A stretch of 64,000 bases of DNA from Fen-1254 sp963778945 (GCA_963778945.1 CAVZWL010000016.1:112017-176016), one strand, 5' to 3'; counted from the stretch's first letter, positions 18,361 through 28,154 are shown. Numbers and translations are program-made. Notes: a model not told the origin generated them from the sequence alone.

Positions 18361-19743
18361 CTATCCTTCGCAGAGAAAATATATAGATTGATTGTACCAA
18401 AAGATGTTTCGAGAATCAACGAGTCCTTTGTCAACATGGCGCAAAAGAATCCATCGGTATCGTGCTTGTGAGGCAAAAGCGAAAAGAATCCGCTGTTCTG
18501 CTGACTCATCAGTCGGATATACGCCGGCGGTCGGTGCCTTGAGATACGGCGAATAATTTCCCGTCCTCGCACAAAAGGAATCTATCTGCGATTCATTCTC
18601 CTGACGCAGAACGGTGCAAGTTGCATACACAAGTATGCCGCCGGGTTTCAGGAGCGGAGAGACGGATATCAGAATCGATTGCTGTTTCTCCGAAACTTCA
18701 TCGATGGTTTGTTCGGTCACCTTCCATTTTAGACCGGGATTGCGCCGAATTGTTCCCAGGCCGCTGCACGGCGCATCGACGAACACAACGTCGAAATATT
18801 CCGTGTATTCTTTTTGCAGATCCGCAAGATTTTCGACGGCGCGAATGCGGATATTATCTGCCCCTGCCCGCCTGTATCTTTTCCGCAATTCTTCAAGACG
18901 ATAGCTGTTGATGTCTGCAGCGACAATTTCCCCTCGATTTTTCATCAAAGCGGAAAATTCCAGCGTTTTTCCTCCCGCTCCGGCGCAGGCGTCGAGAAGC
19001 TTGAAGGCAGGTTTCGGATCGACCAGCAGCGGGAGAATCTGACTCCCTTCATCCTGCACCTCGAACCATCCCTGACGGAAGATATCGAGAGAAAAAATAT
19101 TTATGCGCTTTGAAACTTTCAGACCGAACGGCGACAATAAGGTCGGCGTCGTTTCGATTCCTGCCGAGAGCAATTTTACCCGGCACTCTTCGACCGTTGT
19201 TTTAAGCGTATTGACGCGTAATGTCAATGGAGCCGGAGTATTGAGTCCGGCGCACAGCCGCTCGGCCTCTTCTTCTCCATGGTCAGCGATAAAGCGCCGT
19301 ATCATCCATTCCGGATATGAATACTGCACGGAAAGCCTTTCCGTAAATACATCCGGATATGGAGTTTCGCTTTTCAGCCGGGGGATGAGTTTGGGTAGAA
19401 ATGCTGTGAGCTGCTCCCCCGTGAGTTTTTGCTTTACCGCATCTATTAAAGGAGCCTGATCGGTATATTCCGGCAGAAGCAGAACACAAAGCATCACGTA
19501 CATCCCGTCTTCTTCCGATACATTCCCGTCAAAATCGTGCATCGAACGCTGCACAATGTATTGAAGACGCCGGAAATGACGGAGAAAATTGTACGTATGC
19601 TCTGCGATAAACCGGCGGTCGTTGGAACCGAGATATTTATGCGACCGGAAAAATGTATCGATCAAGCTGTCGGCGGGCCTGGAAGAAGAATCGATGATTT
19701 TGAGAATTTCTTGAGTATGGCCAAGGAGCGAAGCAAGCTGCAT
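18361..19743 (-). CDS. rsmB: 16S rRNA m5C methyltransferase RsmB/Sun family, frameshifted at the 3' end
   Basis: An N-terminal NusB-like helical domain (FIAEHTYNFLRHFRRLQY) is followed by an RsmB-type methyltransferase. Motif I is LLDACAGAGGKTLEFS, the proton-handling cysteine is in VDAPCSGLGTIRRNPGLKW, and the catalytic cysteine is in ILVYATCTVLRQENE. The typical ending SGFFSLLPHKHDTDGFFCAML is read only after a frame change near 18515. The enzyme methylates cytosine 967 in 16S rRNA or a related position. A further in-frame start at 19785 is possible. The 3' boundary is uncertain because the shifted frame runs into the lipoprotein gene. Confidence 0.88.
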   Translation of the reverse strand: MQLASLLGHTQEILKIIDSSSRPADSLIDTFFRSHKYLGSNDRRFIAEHTYNFLRHFRRLQYIVQRSMHDFDGNVSEEDGMYVMLCVLLLPEYTDQAPLIDAVKQKLTGEQLTAFLPKLIPRLKSETPYPDVFTERLSVQYSYPEWMIRRFIADHGEEEAERLCAGLNTPAPLTLRVNTLKTTVEECRVKLLSAGIETTPTLLSPFGLKVSKRINIFSLDIFRQGWFEVQDEGSQILPLLVDPKPAFKLLDACAGAGGKTLEFSALMKNRGEIVAADINSYRLEELRKRYRRAGADNIRIRAVENLADLQKEYTEYFDVVFVDAPCSGLGTIRRNPGLKWKVTEQTIDEVSEKQQSILISVSPLLKPGGILVYATCTVLRQENESQIDSFCARTGNYSPYLKAPTAGVYPTDESAEQRILFAFASQARYRWILLRHVDKGLVDSRNIFWYNQSIYFLCEG

Positions 19744-19881
19744 TACAAAAGATACCGTGAAATCTTTTGAGAGGCAAGAGAACATACGGGTGCGGAAGTT
19801 CGGAGTTCTTAGTGCGTGGTTCGATGTACAGAATATGCGAAGATAGTGCGGTTCAACGTTGTTGTACGACGATATTTTAAT

Positions 19882-22511
19882 TCACTTTTCCGGTTTGATT
19901 TTCGGAACAAACTCAATCATACCGCGGTGATCCGTGCCGACCGTAACCTTATCTCCGTCTCCAATCTCGCCCGATAATATTTTTTCCGACAGTGTATTGA
20001 TGACATATTTTTGAATCGTGCGTTTAAGCGGACGTGCTCCATAACTCGGATCGTAGCCGATCGTTGCAAGCCGCACTTTTGCTTCCGGTGTAAATTCCAG
20101 AACAATATTTTTTCCTGCAAGAAGACGCTGCACCTGCTGAAGCTGCAGTTCCACAATCTGCGCCAGTTCGACCATCGTCAGCGGCTTGAAGAAAATAATT
20201 TCATCAATACGGTTGAGAAATTCCGGGCGTATGGTCTGTCGCAGCATCTCGAACAACCGGACACGCAAATCGCCCATCAGCTCTTCACGGTTTTCCTCGG
20301 TCAAAACTTCCATCTTTTCCTGAATCAGATGCGACCCCAGATTGGAGGTCATGATGACGATGGTATTCTTAAAATTCACAGTCCTTCCCTTGCTGTCCGT
20401 CAGCCGGCCTTCATCGAGCAATTGAAGCAGAACATTGAAGACCTCCGGGTGCGCTTTTTCGATTTCATCGAGCAGGACGACTGAGTACGGCTTACGGCGC
20501 ACCGCTTCCGTCAACTGTCCGCCTTCTTCATAGCCGACATATCCCGGAGGAGCTCCGAGCAGGCGCGAGACGGAAAATTTTTCCATATACTCGCTCATAT
20601 CGATCCTGATAACGGCGTTCTCGTCGTTGAAAAGAAATTCCGCCAGCGCTTTGGCAAGTTCCGTTTTTCCGACACCGGTGCTTCCCAGAAAAATAAATGA
20701 ACCGATCGGCCGGCGTTCGTCCTGCAAGCCGGCGCGGCTTCTGCGAATGGCATCGGCAACTGCCTTGACGGCGTCTTCCTGATCGACCATGCGCTCATGA
20801 ATGCGGTCTTCAAGATGCAGAAGTTTTGTCCGCTCGCCTTCCAGCATGCGCTGAACGGGAATACCTGTCCATTTTGCAACGATCTCCGCAATATCCTCGG
20901 CATCGACTTCTTCTTTGAGCATTTTTTGATCTTTTCTGCACATCGGCTAATTTTTTCGATGCTTCTTTGATCTTTTTTTCCAATCCGGTAATCACGCCGT
21001 ATCGAAGTTCTGCAACTTTGCCGAGATTGCCCTGGCGTTCCTGCTGATCCGCTTCGTTTTTGGCTTTTTCCATTTCGCCTTTCATCGAACGGATAGACTG
21101 AATAAAATTTTTCTCAAGCTGCCAATGCGCCTTCAGGGAAGAGTGGTTTTGATTGAGTTCGGCAAGTTCGCGTTCAATTTCCTCCAGACGGGACTTTGAA
21201 TCTTCGTCTTTTTCGCGCCTGACTGCCTCGCGCTCGATTTCAAGCTGTTTGATGCGGCGTTCGATAGTATCTAATTCTTCCGGCATCGAATCGATTTCGA
21301 TGCGGAGCTTGGATGCGGCTTCGTCCACAAGATCGATGGCTTTGTCCGGAAGGAAGCGGTCGGAAATATAGCGATGGCTTAATTGTGCGGCAGCTACAAT
21401 TGCGCCGTCCGTAATGCGCACTCCATGATGTACTTCGTAGCGTTCTTTCAGTCCGCGCAAAATGGAAATAGTGTCTTCGACTGACGGTTCATCAACCATC
21501 ACCGGCTGAAAACGGCGCTCCAGTGCCGGATCTTTTTCTATGTACTTTCTGTATTCGTCGATCGTGGTGGCGCCGATAGCGCGCAAGTCGCCGCGTGCAA
21601 GTGCGGGTTTGAGCATATTGGCGGCATCGACGGATCCCTGAGCCGACCCCGCTCCGACAAGCGTATGCAGTTCGTCGATAAAGAGAATAATTTCGCCGTT
21701 GGACTCGGTCACTTCTTTGAGAACGGCCTTTAAACGCTCTTCAAATTGACCCCGAAAACTCGTTCCTGCCACAAGCGTACCCATATCGAGTGCAATGATG
21801 CGTTTAGTTTTTAAATTTTCGGGAACATCGCCCTGAACGATGCGATGGGCTATACCTTCCGCAATGGCGGTTTTACCGACACCGGGATCGCCGATGAGCA
21901 CCGGGATTATTTTTTGTCCGCCTCGAAAGAACCTGTAAAACACGGCGAATTTCCTCTTCACGGCCTATGACCGGATCGAGTTTGCCTTTACGCGCAAGCT
22001 CATTGAGATCCCGGCCGAATCGCTGCAGGGATTGATATTTATCTTCCGGGGTTTGATCGGTAACTCGCTGCGTGCCGCGCAGATCTTTCAGCGCTTTGTA
22101 TAAACTGTCTTTTGTCACTCCCTGGTCTGCTAAAAGCTTTCCGGCAGCGGAGCGGGTTTCCATCAATCCGAGCAGCAGATGTTCGGTGCTTATATATTCA
22201 TCTTTGAGCTGTTCTGCTTCTTTCTGAGCGGATTCGAAAACCTGACCCATCGCCTGGGATAAATGCTGGCTTGAGAGTCCGGAGCCCTGAACCTTCGGCA
22301 GTTTTTCCACCGCTTCATTGATTTTTATTTTCAGATAATTGACATTGGCGCCGAGCTTTTGCAGAATCGGCACAACGATGCCCTCGCTGTCCTGAATCAT
22401 AGCTGCAAGCAAGTGCTCCGGCTCGATGGTCTGATTCGTATAGCTGGAAGCAATTTCCTGAGCATTCTGCAGCGCTTCCTGGGATTTGATTGTAAATTTA
22501 TTAAAGTTCAT
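19882..22511 (-). CDS. clpB: ATP-dependent disaggregase ClpB, frameshifted
   Basis: The N-terminal Clp repeats (MNFNKFTIKSQEALQNAQEIA...EPEHLLAAMIQD) lead to LSRRTKNNP. After a frame change near 21905 the first AAA+ module follows with GDPGVGKTAIAEG. The middle coiled-coil domain is present (EEIERELAELNQNHSSLKAHWQLE). A second change near 20930 leads to AEIVAKWTGIPVQRMLEGE and the second AAA+ module (GSTGVGKTELAKALAEFLF, LDEIEKAHPEVFN). The total of about 870 residues and the long middle domain identify ClpB rather than ClpA/C. It solubilises aggregates together with DnaK, which is also encoded here. AGAGG precedes the ATG at 22511. Confidence 0.94.
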
Positions 22512-22597
22512 AAACGCCTCTGTTAATTATGGTATTTGCAATTTCTCAGCCATTTGCTATTTATATTTTCCTATGCTAAATTTGCTATAGGACATTT

Positions 22598-22819
22598 ATG
22601 AAAGATTATAAAAGCATCATCACAATGGAGCCGGGCAAACGAAGCGGCAAACCGTGTATTCGCGGCTTGCGTATTACAGTTTACGATGTTCTTTCATATC
22701 TTGCTTCCGGTATGACGCACGAAGAAATTCTGCATGACTTTCCTTCGCTCACTGAAGAAGACATACTTGCATGCTTGAGTTACGCCGCCGACCACGAGCA
22801 TCTGACACTTGTGGCCTGA
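22598..22819 (+). CDS. DUF433-family antitoxin-like protein
   Basis: This 73-residue protein matches DUF433: an N-terminal segment with GKPCIRGLRITVYDVLSYLASGMTHEEIL and LTEEDILACLSYAADHE. The domain resembles a MerR/Xre-like DNA-binding fold and is usually encoded just upstream of a DUF5615 PIN-like protein, as here. An AGGA ribosome binding site precedes the ATG. It probably acts as antitoxin and autoregulator of the pair. It is divergent from clpB, with 86 bases between them. Confidence 0.85.
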   Translation: MKDYKSIITMEPGKRSGKPCIRGLRITVYDVLSYLASGMTHEEILHDFPSLTEEDILACLSYAADHEHLTLVA

Positions 22820-23153
22820 ACGTGAAGTTATGTTCGACAATAATCTTTCTCCATTTCTTCCTCAGTTGTTAAGAAAAGATTTCCCGGATTCACTTCATTG
22901 CGCGGATGTTCAACTCGAACGATCTGACGACCTGACAATTTGGAATTACGCAAAAGAAAACAATTTTGCGATCGTTACGAAAGATAGCGACTTTAATGCA
23001 TTGGTGACCATATTCGGCTTTCCACCGCATATTGTTTGGATACGGCGCGCCAATTGTTCTACAAAAGAGATAGAGCAACTTCTCCACGGCAACACACAGA
23101 TTCTACACTCATTTTTTAAACAAAGTCAAAATGGCTTCTCATTCATTCGTTAA
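22809..23153 (+). CDS. DUF5615-family PIN-like putative toxin
   Basis: The product contains FDNNLSPFLPQLL, FAIVTKDSDFNALV and HIVWIRRANCSTKEIEQLL, the conserved acidic positions and layout of DUF5615 (Mut7-C/PIN-like) proteins. The in-frame start is poor (TTG at 22809 or ATG at 22830). The family usually begins MKLLFDNNLSP, and a GTG at 22822 followed by one missing base would give exactly that, 3 bases after the DUF433 stop, so an indel here is likely. It is a putative RNase toxin paired with the preceding DUF433 protein. Confidence 0.8.
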   Translation: MWPEREVMFDNNLSPFLPQLLRKDFPDSLHCADVQLERSDDLTIWNYAKENNFAIVTKDSDFNALVTIFGFPPHIVWIRRANCSTKEIEQLLHGNTQILHSFFKQSQNGFSFIR

Positions 23154-23178
23154 TACATGCCTGCAATCGTTCTGTCGA

Positions 23179-23416
23179 TTATTTTTTCGTCTTATCATTC
23201 CCTTGTTCTTCCCATTTCTTCTCTGCCTGCTTTTCGATGATTGTTTCCATAGCGTTTTGTTTTTCCTTCGACTGCATATCGTGAAAAGCCGTCATCGCCC
23301 CAAAACCGGTCGAACGCTTCGTCCGAGATTTATCCATAATAGCCGTCAATATCCCGGCAGATCAGGACGACAACAACGCCGATAAAAACCAGAAATGCGA
23401 GAATCGAGTTCGACAT
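23179..23416 (-). CDS. small single-span membrane protein, frameshifted
   Basis: On the minus strand an ATG at 23416 with an AGAGGG-like ribosome binding site starts MSNSILAFLVFIGVVVVLI, a clear transmembrane helix. After a one-base frame change near 23360 the reading continues with a charged tail (MDKSRTKRSTGFGAMTAFHDMQ...EKQAEKKWEEQGNDKTKK) to a stop at 23179. The total is about 78 residues with the helix N-terminal and a cytoplasmic basic-acidic tail. The family was not recognised. Confidence 0.55.
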
Positions 23417-23459
23417 TTTTCCCTCTGACGATATGGGCCGTTTTCAAACGACAAAACAA

Positions 23460-23482
23460 AAGGCGAGGAACTGCCTCGCCTT
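23460..23482 (-). terminator. intrinsic terminator after the DUF4160/DUF2442 pair
   Basis: AAGGCGAGG (23460-23468) and CCTCGCCTT (23474-23482) form a perfect 9-bp stem with a 5-base loop. On the minus strand it is followed by TTGTTTT, which suits termination of the 24082-23543 transcript. Confidence 0.75.
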
Positions 23483-23542
23483 GATAATAACTACTTGTTC
23501 CGGTCTTTCGTGCTAAGGTTGAAAAACTTTCGCAAATGTAGA

Positions 23543-23812
23543 TTATACAACCTGAGCGGTTTTGAGTCCGGGTTTAACGAGAGAACCGATTTCGTAAAGA
23601 AAATCAGGACTAAAATCCGCTCCATTTTCCCAAACGATAGTATCGATCTCTTCGTTCACATGAACCTGACGAAACATCTCGACATTCTTTAACGGTTCAA
23701 AAACTTCTCCATCAAGATACGGCAACAGGTCAATTTCTTTTTCGATTCCATCCTCAAAGAGAAGTCTTAACCGAAAATCTGTAATATATTGAACACCTTT
23801 TACAAAATGCAT
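23543..23812 (-). CDS. DUF2442 domain protein
   Basis: The 89-residue product (MHFVKGVQYITDFRLRLLFEDGIEKEIDLLPYL...FEPLKNVEMFRQVHVNEEIDTIVWENGADFSPDFLYEIG) is a typical DUF2442 protein. DUF2442 genes are commonly paired with DUF4160 genes, as here with a gap of 9 bases, and the pair is listed as a putative type II toxin-antitoxin module. The antitoxin role is inferred from that association. Confidence 0.85.
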   Translation of the reverse strand: MHFVKGVQYITDFRLRLLFEDGIEKEIDLLPYLDGEVFEPLKNVEMFRQVHVNEEIDTIVWENGADFSPDFLYEIGSLVKPGLKTAQVV

Positions 23813-23821
23813 GGGTCGCTC

Positions 23822-24082
23822 CTATTCCAGCGGTCTGATATTTTGAATTGGTTTGCCTGCGCGAACACGATCCCAATTATCCATTAATTCTTGACGATGT
23901 TCAAATGCCCACTCAAGCACTAATCCAATAACACGTTTAGGTAAATATCCTTCCTTCAGTTGAAGATCCGGCAAAGAAAACACACCGGTTTCATTGTTAT
24001 ACTTTGCATGAAAGTGTGGACCGCCATGATCATTATAATACATCACGATAATAATTCCGAAAAAACGACTGATCTCTGGCAT
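23822..24082 (-). CDS. DUF4160 domain protein
   Basis: From the ATG at 24082 the protein reads MPEISRFFGIIIVMYYNDHGGPHFHAKYNN, the DUF4160 signature with the conserved HGGPHFHA histidines, and ends GLVLEWAFEHRQELMDNWDRVRAGK. AGAGGA lies 9 bases before the ATG, which decides this start over upstream in-frame codons. It is the first gene of a two-gene unit with DUF2442. The histidine-rich motif suggests a metal or RNA-binding active site, but no activity is established. Confidence 0.87.
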   Translation of the reverse strand: MPEISRFFGIIIVMYYNDHGGPHFHAKYNNETGVFSLPDLQLKEGYLPKRVIGLVLEWAFEHRQELMDNWDRVRAGKPIQNIRPLE

Positions 24083-24148
24083 TAGTGTTTTCCTCTTAAC
24101 TAACGGCATTGTATCCAAAAAAAATGCGAATATCAAGAGGCAGCAAAA

Positions 24149-24167
24149 GGCGAGAATTTACCTCGCC
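24149..24167 (-). terminator. stem-loop downstream of dnaK
   Basis: GGCGAG (24149-24154) pairs with CTCGCC (24162-24167). On the minus strand a TTTTGC stretch follows. It resembles the terminator at 23460 and could end transcripts from dnaK. Confidence 0.45.
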
Positions 24168-24177
24168 CTTTGTCATT

Positions 24178-24472
24178 TGTATCTGCGCTCATTCAGTGTT
24201 ATCTGTAATCTGCGCTTAATCCGTGCAATCTGAGTAATCACTTGCGTAATCACTCATCTGCGTTTAATCCGTAGCCGGAGGCCTGCCCGCATTGCGGCGA
24301 CGCCGACTGCTGATGCAGTCACGCAGGCGTGCCCATATATGTCATCCCGTGCTAACGGAATTCAACATTTTCACAATCTGCTATCAGCCTTCAATCAGTC
24401 TTATCTGTAATCTGCGCTTTATCCGCGAAATCTATCATCTGCGTTCAATCAGTGCAATCTGCGGAATCATTT
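24178..24472. repeat. intergenic ATCTGCG repeat cluster
   Basis: Imperfect direct repeats of about 25-40 bases, built on ATCTGCGYTYAATCMGTGCAATCTG-like units, occur at least six times in two blocks (24178-24274 and 24383-24472). They are separated by a GC-rich segment containing GTAGCCGGAGGCCTGCCCGC. No reading frame is convincing. The same GTAGCCGGAGGCC motif recurs at about 56249. Confidence 0.65.
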
Positions 24473-26442
24473 ACTTATCATCCACAACCTCAAAGTCGGC
24501 ATTCTCGACCTTCTTATCGCCATCTGTGCCGCCTTGCTGCTGTTCGCTGCCCGGCTGACCCGTTGGCGGCTGCTGGCCTGCAAACGGATTTTGAGTTCCT
24601 CCTGCTTCGCCGGCTGCCGCTTGATTCTTCACAGATTCATACATTTTCGTCGACGCTTCATTCCATGCATTATTCAAGACTTCGGACTTCGCTTTAATTT
24701 CGCCCATGTTGTTGCCCTTGATCGCTTCTTCAAGTGCATTGGCCGCGGTCTCGACCTTCGTCTTGATATCGGCTGGAATTTTATCAGCAAGATCCTTCAG
24801 TTGCTTGCGCGTCTGGAAAACGAGAGAATCGGCTTGATTCTTTGTCTCGATATCTTCTTTGCGCTTTTTATCTTCAGCTGCATGGGACTGCGCATCGTTC
24901 TTCATTTTTTCGACTTCTTCTTTGCTCAATCCGCTGGAAGAAGTGATGCGGATGCTTTGCTCTTTGTTCGTCGCTTTATCTTTTGCCGAGACATGAAGCA
25001 TTCCGTTTGCATCGATATCGAACGTTACTTCAATCTGAGGAATTCCGCGAGGTGCGGGTGGAATTCCATCCAGATGGAATTGTCCGAGCGTTCGGTTGTC
25101 GACAGCCATCGGGCGTTCGCCCTGAAGGACATGAATTTCCACCGAGGGCTGGCTGTCAGACGCCGTCGAGAAAATTTCGCTTTTCTTCGTCGGGATCGTC
25201 GTATTCGCCTGAATCATAGGCGTCATCACGCCGCCGAGCGTTTCAATGCCGAGCGTTAGCGGTGTAACATCGAGCAGCAGAACATCGGTCACTTCGCCGG
25301 TCAAAACTCCGCCTTGAATGGCTGCACCGACTGCTACCACTTCGTCCGGATTGACGCCCTTATGACCTTCTTTGCCGAAAATTTTCTTTACTAATTCCTG
25401 CACAGCAGGCACACGCGTCATACCGCCGACGAGAATAACTTCGTCGATCTGGTTCGGTGATAGCCCTGCATCTTTCAAAGCTTTCTCCACGGGAGGTACG
25501 CAGCGCTGAATCAGATCGTCGACAAGCTGTTCGAATTTCGCCCTTGTCAGGCTCAGATTCAGATGTTTTGGACCGTCGGCTGTGGCCGTAATGAACGGCA
25601 GGTTGATTTCTGTTTGTGCAAGCTGTGAAAGTTCCATTTTTGCTTTTTCCGCCGCTTCACGCAGACGCTGCAGAGCCATCGGATCTTTCCGAAGGTCGAT
25701 TGCTTCCTGTTTTTTAAATTCATCGGCAAGATAATCCAGCACACGCATATCGAAGTTATCGCCGCCCAAGATGCGTATCGCCGTTCGTTGATTTCACTTC
25801 AAACACGCCTTCACCGAGCTCGAGAACGGAAATATCGAATGTTCCGCCGCCAAGATCGAAAACGGCAACTTTGGAATCTTTGTGTTTTTTATCGAGTCCG
25901 TAAGCGAGTGCTGCTGCCGTCGGCTCGTTGATAATGCGCCGCACATTGAGACCCGCAATTTCGCCCGCTTCTTTTGTCGCCTGGCGCTGCGCATCGTTAA
26001 AATATGCCGGGACGGTAATGACCGCTTCGGTAATTTTTGTTCCGAGATATTCTTCTGCGGTTTGTTTCATTTTCTGTAAAATCATGGAAGAAATTTCGCT
26101 CGGAGAATAGACACGATCGCCAATTTGCACTCGCGCCGTATTATTATCGCCTTTGATCACATGATACGGAACAAGCTTCATTTCCTCGTTCACTTCATCG
26201 TAAAAACGGCCCATAAATCGCTTGATGGAAAAGACGGTATTTTTGGAATTCGTTACCGCCTGACGTTTTGCCGCAGCGCCGACCAGCCGCTCGCCCGATT
26301 TCGGAAAACCGACAATCGACGGAGTGGTACGCGCTCCTTCGGTATTGGCGATCACAACCGGATCGTTTCCTTCCATCACGGCAACGCACGAGTTTGTGGT
26401 TCCCAGATCGATGCCGATTATTTTGCCTGCATTATTTGCCAT
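24471..26442 (-). CDS. dnaK: Hsp70 chaperone DnaK, frameshifted
   Basis: The protein begins MANNAGKIIGIDLGTTNSCVAVMEG with the phosphate-1 motif, then AVITVPAYFNDAQRQATKEAG, INEPTAAALAYGLD and VFDLGGGTFDISVLELGEG. One extra G near 25780 breaks the frame inside THLGGDNFD. The other frame continues through VILVGGMTRVPAVQ, the linker VLLLDVTPLTLGIE, the substrate-binding domain, and the acidic C-terminus ending VENADFEVVDDK. The full length of about 655 residues is normal. AAGGAG precedes the ATG by 10 bases. It follows three hsp20 genes on the same strand, so it may belong to their transcript. Confidence 0.96.
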
Positions 26443-26583
26443 TGTTTATAACTCCTTTTCTCTTGCAGCGTTCTGCGCTGTGTGGAATTGATGCGAAAGC
26501 GGGACGGATTTGTTCCACAGCAAATCCGTTCCCGCAGTCCGCGTTGATCGATCAATGGATGAATTACTTCATCCACCTTTATG

Positions 26584-27049
26584 TTATTTTACTTTCACTT
26601 CAATTTGTTTCGGTTTTGATTCTTCCGCTTTCGGCAAGAGTGATTTGAAGGACGCCGTTGTTGTATGCGGCATCGATCTTATCGTTTTTCACCGTCGTCG
26701 GAAGCGTAAAGGAACGTTCAAAAGAACCGTAACTTCGTTCTATCCGATGATAGTTCTCTTTCTTCGTTTCTTTTTCCTGTTTCTTCTCGCCGCGGATTGT
26801 CAGAATGTTGGATTCCAAAGTAATTTTCACTTCATCCTTGTTCACGCCCGGCAATTCCATTTTAACGGTATATGCATCTTCATGTTCGGCAATATCCACC
26901 GCCGGCGTCCATGCAGAAAGCGAAGTATCTTCGTCCTGCGAACCGCGGAAAAAGCTGTCGAACATATTGTTCATTTCCCTCTGAAGTCCAAACAGACCAG
27001 AGGGCCACGCTGTCAATTCGCGTGTTGGGTTCCATCTTACTATAGCCAT
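26584..27049 (-). CDS. Hsp20 small heat-shock protein (third in tandem), frameshifted near the end
   Basis: From an ATG at 27049 with GGAGGG about 8 bases upstream, the protein reads MAIVRWNPTRELTAW and contains an alpha-crystallin domain (PAVDIAEHEDAYTVKMELPGVNKDEVKITLESNILTIRGEKK, YGSFERSFTLPTTV, YNNGVLQITL). One extra base near 26640 hides the usual end; the shifted frame reads LPKAEESKPKQIEVKVK, a standard Hsp20 C-terminus. It forms oligomers that hold unfolded proteins for DnaK/ClpB, both encoded here. It is 141 bases upstream of dnaK on the same strand. Confidence 0.93.
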
Positions 27050-27274
27050 GGTTTTACCCTCCATATTTATATTGTTGTTTTGTAACGACTCAGTTATATT
27101 CTGAAATACCATGAACCTTGTAGCCGACGTCGGGAGTTATCCGCGGTCACCGCCCGCGGCTACAGAAAGAATTTCAAATATTAAAAATATGATGAGCCAT
27201 TTTGTTGTTAAATTATTTCCGGTTTCTTGATTCTCCCCTATACAGAGGACGAATTTCAGAACCGGCGTTCTCAT

Positions 27275-27670
27275 TCAATTGATGTTGATCGTTCTCGGCT
27301 TATCGGCCTCACTCTTCGGCAGCGTTACGGTCAAAACTCCATCCTCATAATTCGCTGCAGCAGCATCCACATCGACGCCCTTTCCGAGATTGAATTCGCG
27401 ATAATAATTATTGTGTCCAATTTCAGCGAACACGATTTTATTGTTTTCCTGCGTCTGCAGGGGAACTGGCCCGCGTATTTCCATCCGGTTCGGTTCCACG
27501 TTTAAGGATATTCCCTCTTTTGAGGATCCTGGCATATCCAGTTTTACGACAAAGGAATCTGCAGTTTCATAAATATCGGCAACAGGTTCGACTGTTCTTT
27601 CCGATGGTTCATATTTCGTTTCCATGTCGCAATTACAGGAGACTAATGTTTTATTGTTTTCGTTTTCCAT
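27275..27670 (-). CDS. Hsp20 small heat-shock protein (second in tandem), divergent
   Basis: The 131-residue product (from the ATG at 27670; AAGGAAA lies upstream) has an alpha-crystallin domain: PVADIYETADSFVVKLDMPGSSKEGISLNVEPNRMEIRGPV...NNYYREFNLGKGVDVDAAAANYEDGVLTVTLPKSEADKPRTI. Its N-terminal arm is unusual for the family because it contains CNC (SCNCDMETKYEPSERTVEP), giving two cysteines that could bind metal or respond to oxidation. It is more diverged than its two neighbours. Confidence 0.92.
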   Translation of the reverse strand: MENENNKTLVSCNCDMETKYEPSERTVEPVADIYETADSFVVKLDMPGSSKEGISLNVEPNRMEIRGPVPLQTQENNKIVFAEIGHNNYYREFNLGKGVDVDAAAANYEDGVLTVTLPKSEADKPRTININ

Positions 27671-27699
27671 ATTCAAATTTCCTTTCTTACTTCGCTTTT

Positions 27700-28107
27700 T
27701 TACTTCACTTGGATTGCACGGGCCTGCGATGATTCTGTTTTCGGCAGAACGATACGCAGCAAGCCGTCTTTGATTTCAGCAGAAATTTTATCTGCATCGA
27801 CATCGTGATCCAACTCTATAGATCGCCGAAAATTTCGGACACGTATTTCGTTCAGCCAAACGCGCGAATTTTCCGGCAATTCATACGGCTTACGCTCGCC
27901 GCTGATTGTCAGCACGTTTTTCTCGAAAACGATCTTGACGTCTTCTTTTTTCACACCCGGCAATTCCGCCGTAACGGCGATTTGTTTTTCGTCTTCGGCA
28001 ATCTCAATCGCCGGATAAGCCGGTGCATAGGCGGGCTTTACATCGTTAAATGCAAAATCTTCCAGAATATTATCGATAGTTTCAGGCACATCAAATCTGA
28101 CAAACAT
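27700..28107 (-). CDS. Hsp20 small heat-shock protein (first in tandem)
   Basis: The 135-residue protein contains the alpha-crystallin domain (PAIEIAEDEKQIAVTAELPGVKKEDVKIVFEKNVLTISGERK, NEIRVRNFRRSIELDHDVDADKISAEIKDGLLRIVLPK). AAGGAG lies 7 bases before the ATG. It is the first gene downstream of a sigma-54-like promoter and is followed by two more hsp20 genes and dnaK. It probably protects unfolding proteins during stress. Confidence 0.94.
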   Translation of the reverse strand: MFVRFDVPETIDNILEDFAFNDVKPAYAPAYPAIEIAEDEKQIAVTAELPGVKKEDVKIVFEKNVLTISGERKPYELPENSRVWLNEIRVRNFRRSIELDHDVDADKISAEIKDGLLRIVLPKTESSQARAIQVK

Positions 28108-28154
28108 TGTATTTCTCCTTGTTTAAATTCCGTTTCATATTTGATACAATAGAT

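Noticed and set aside
24534..25259. Long plus-strand frame opposite dnaK (241 codons)
   Set aside because: It lies entirely antisense to a strongly conserved gene and shows no domain; it is a by-product of dnaK codon bias.
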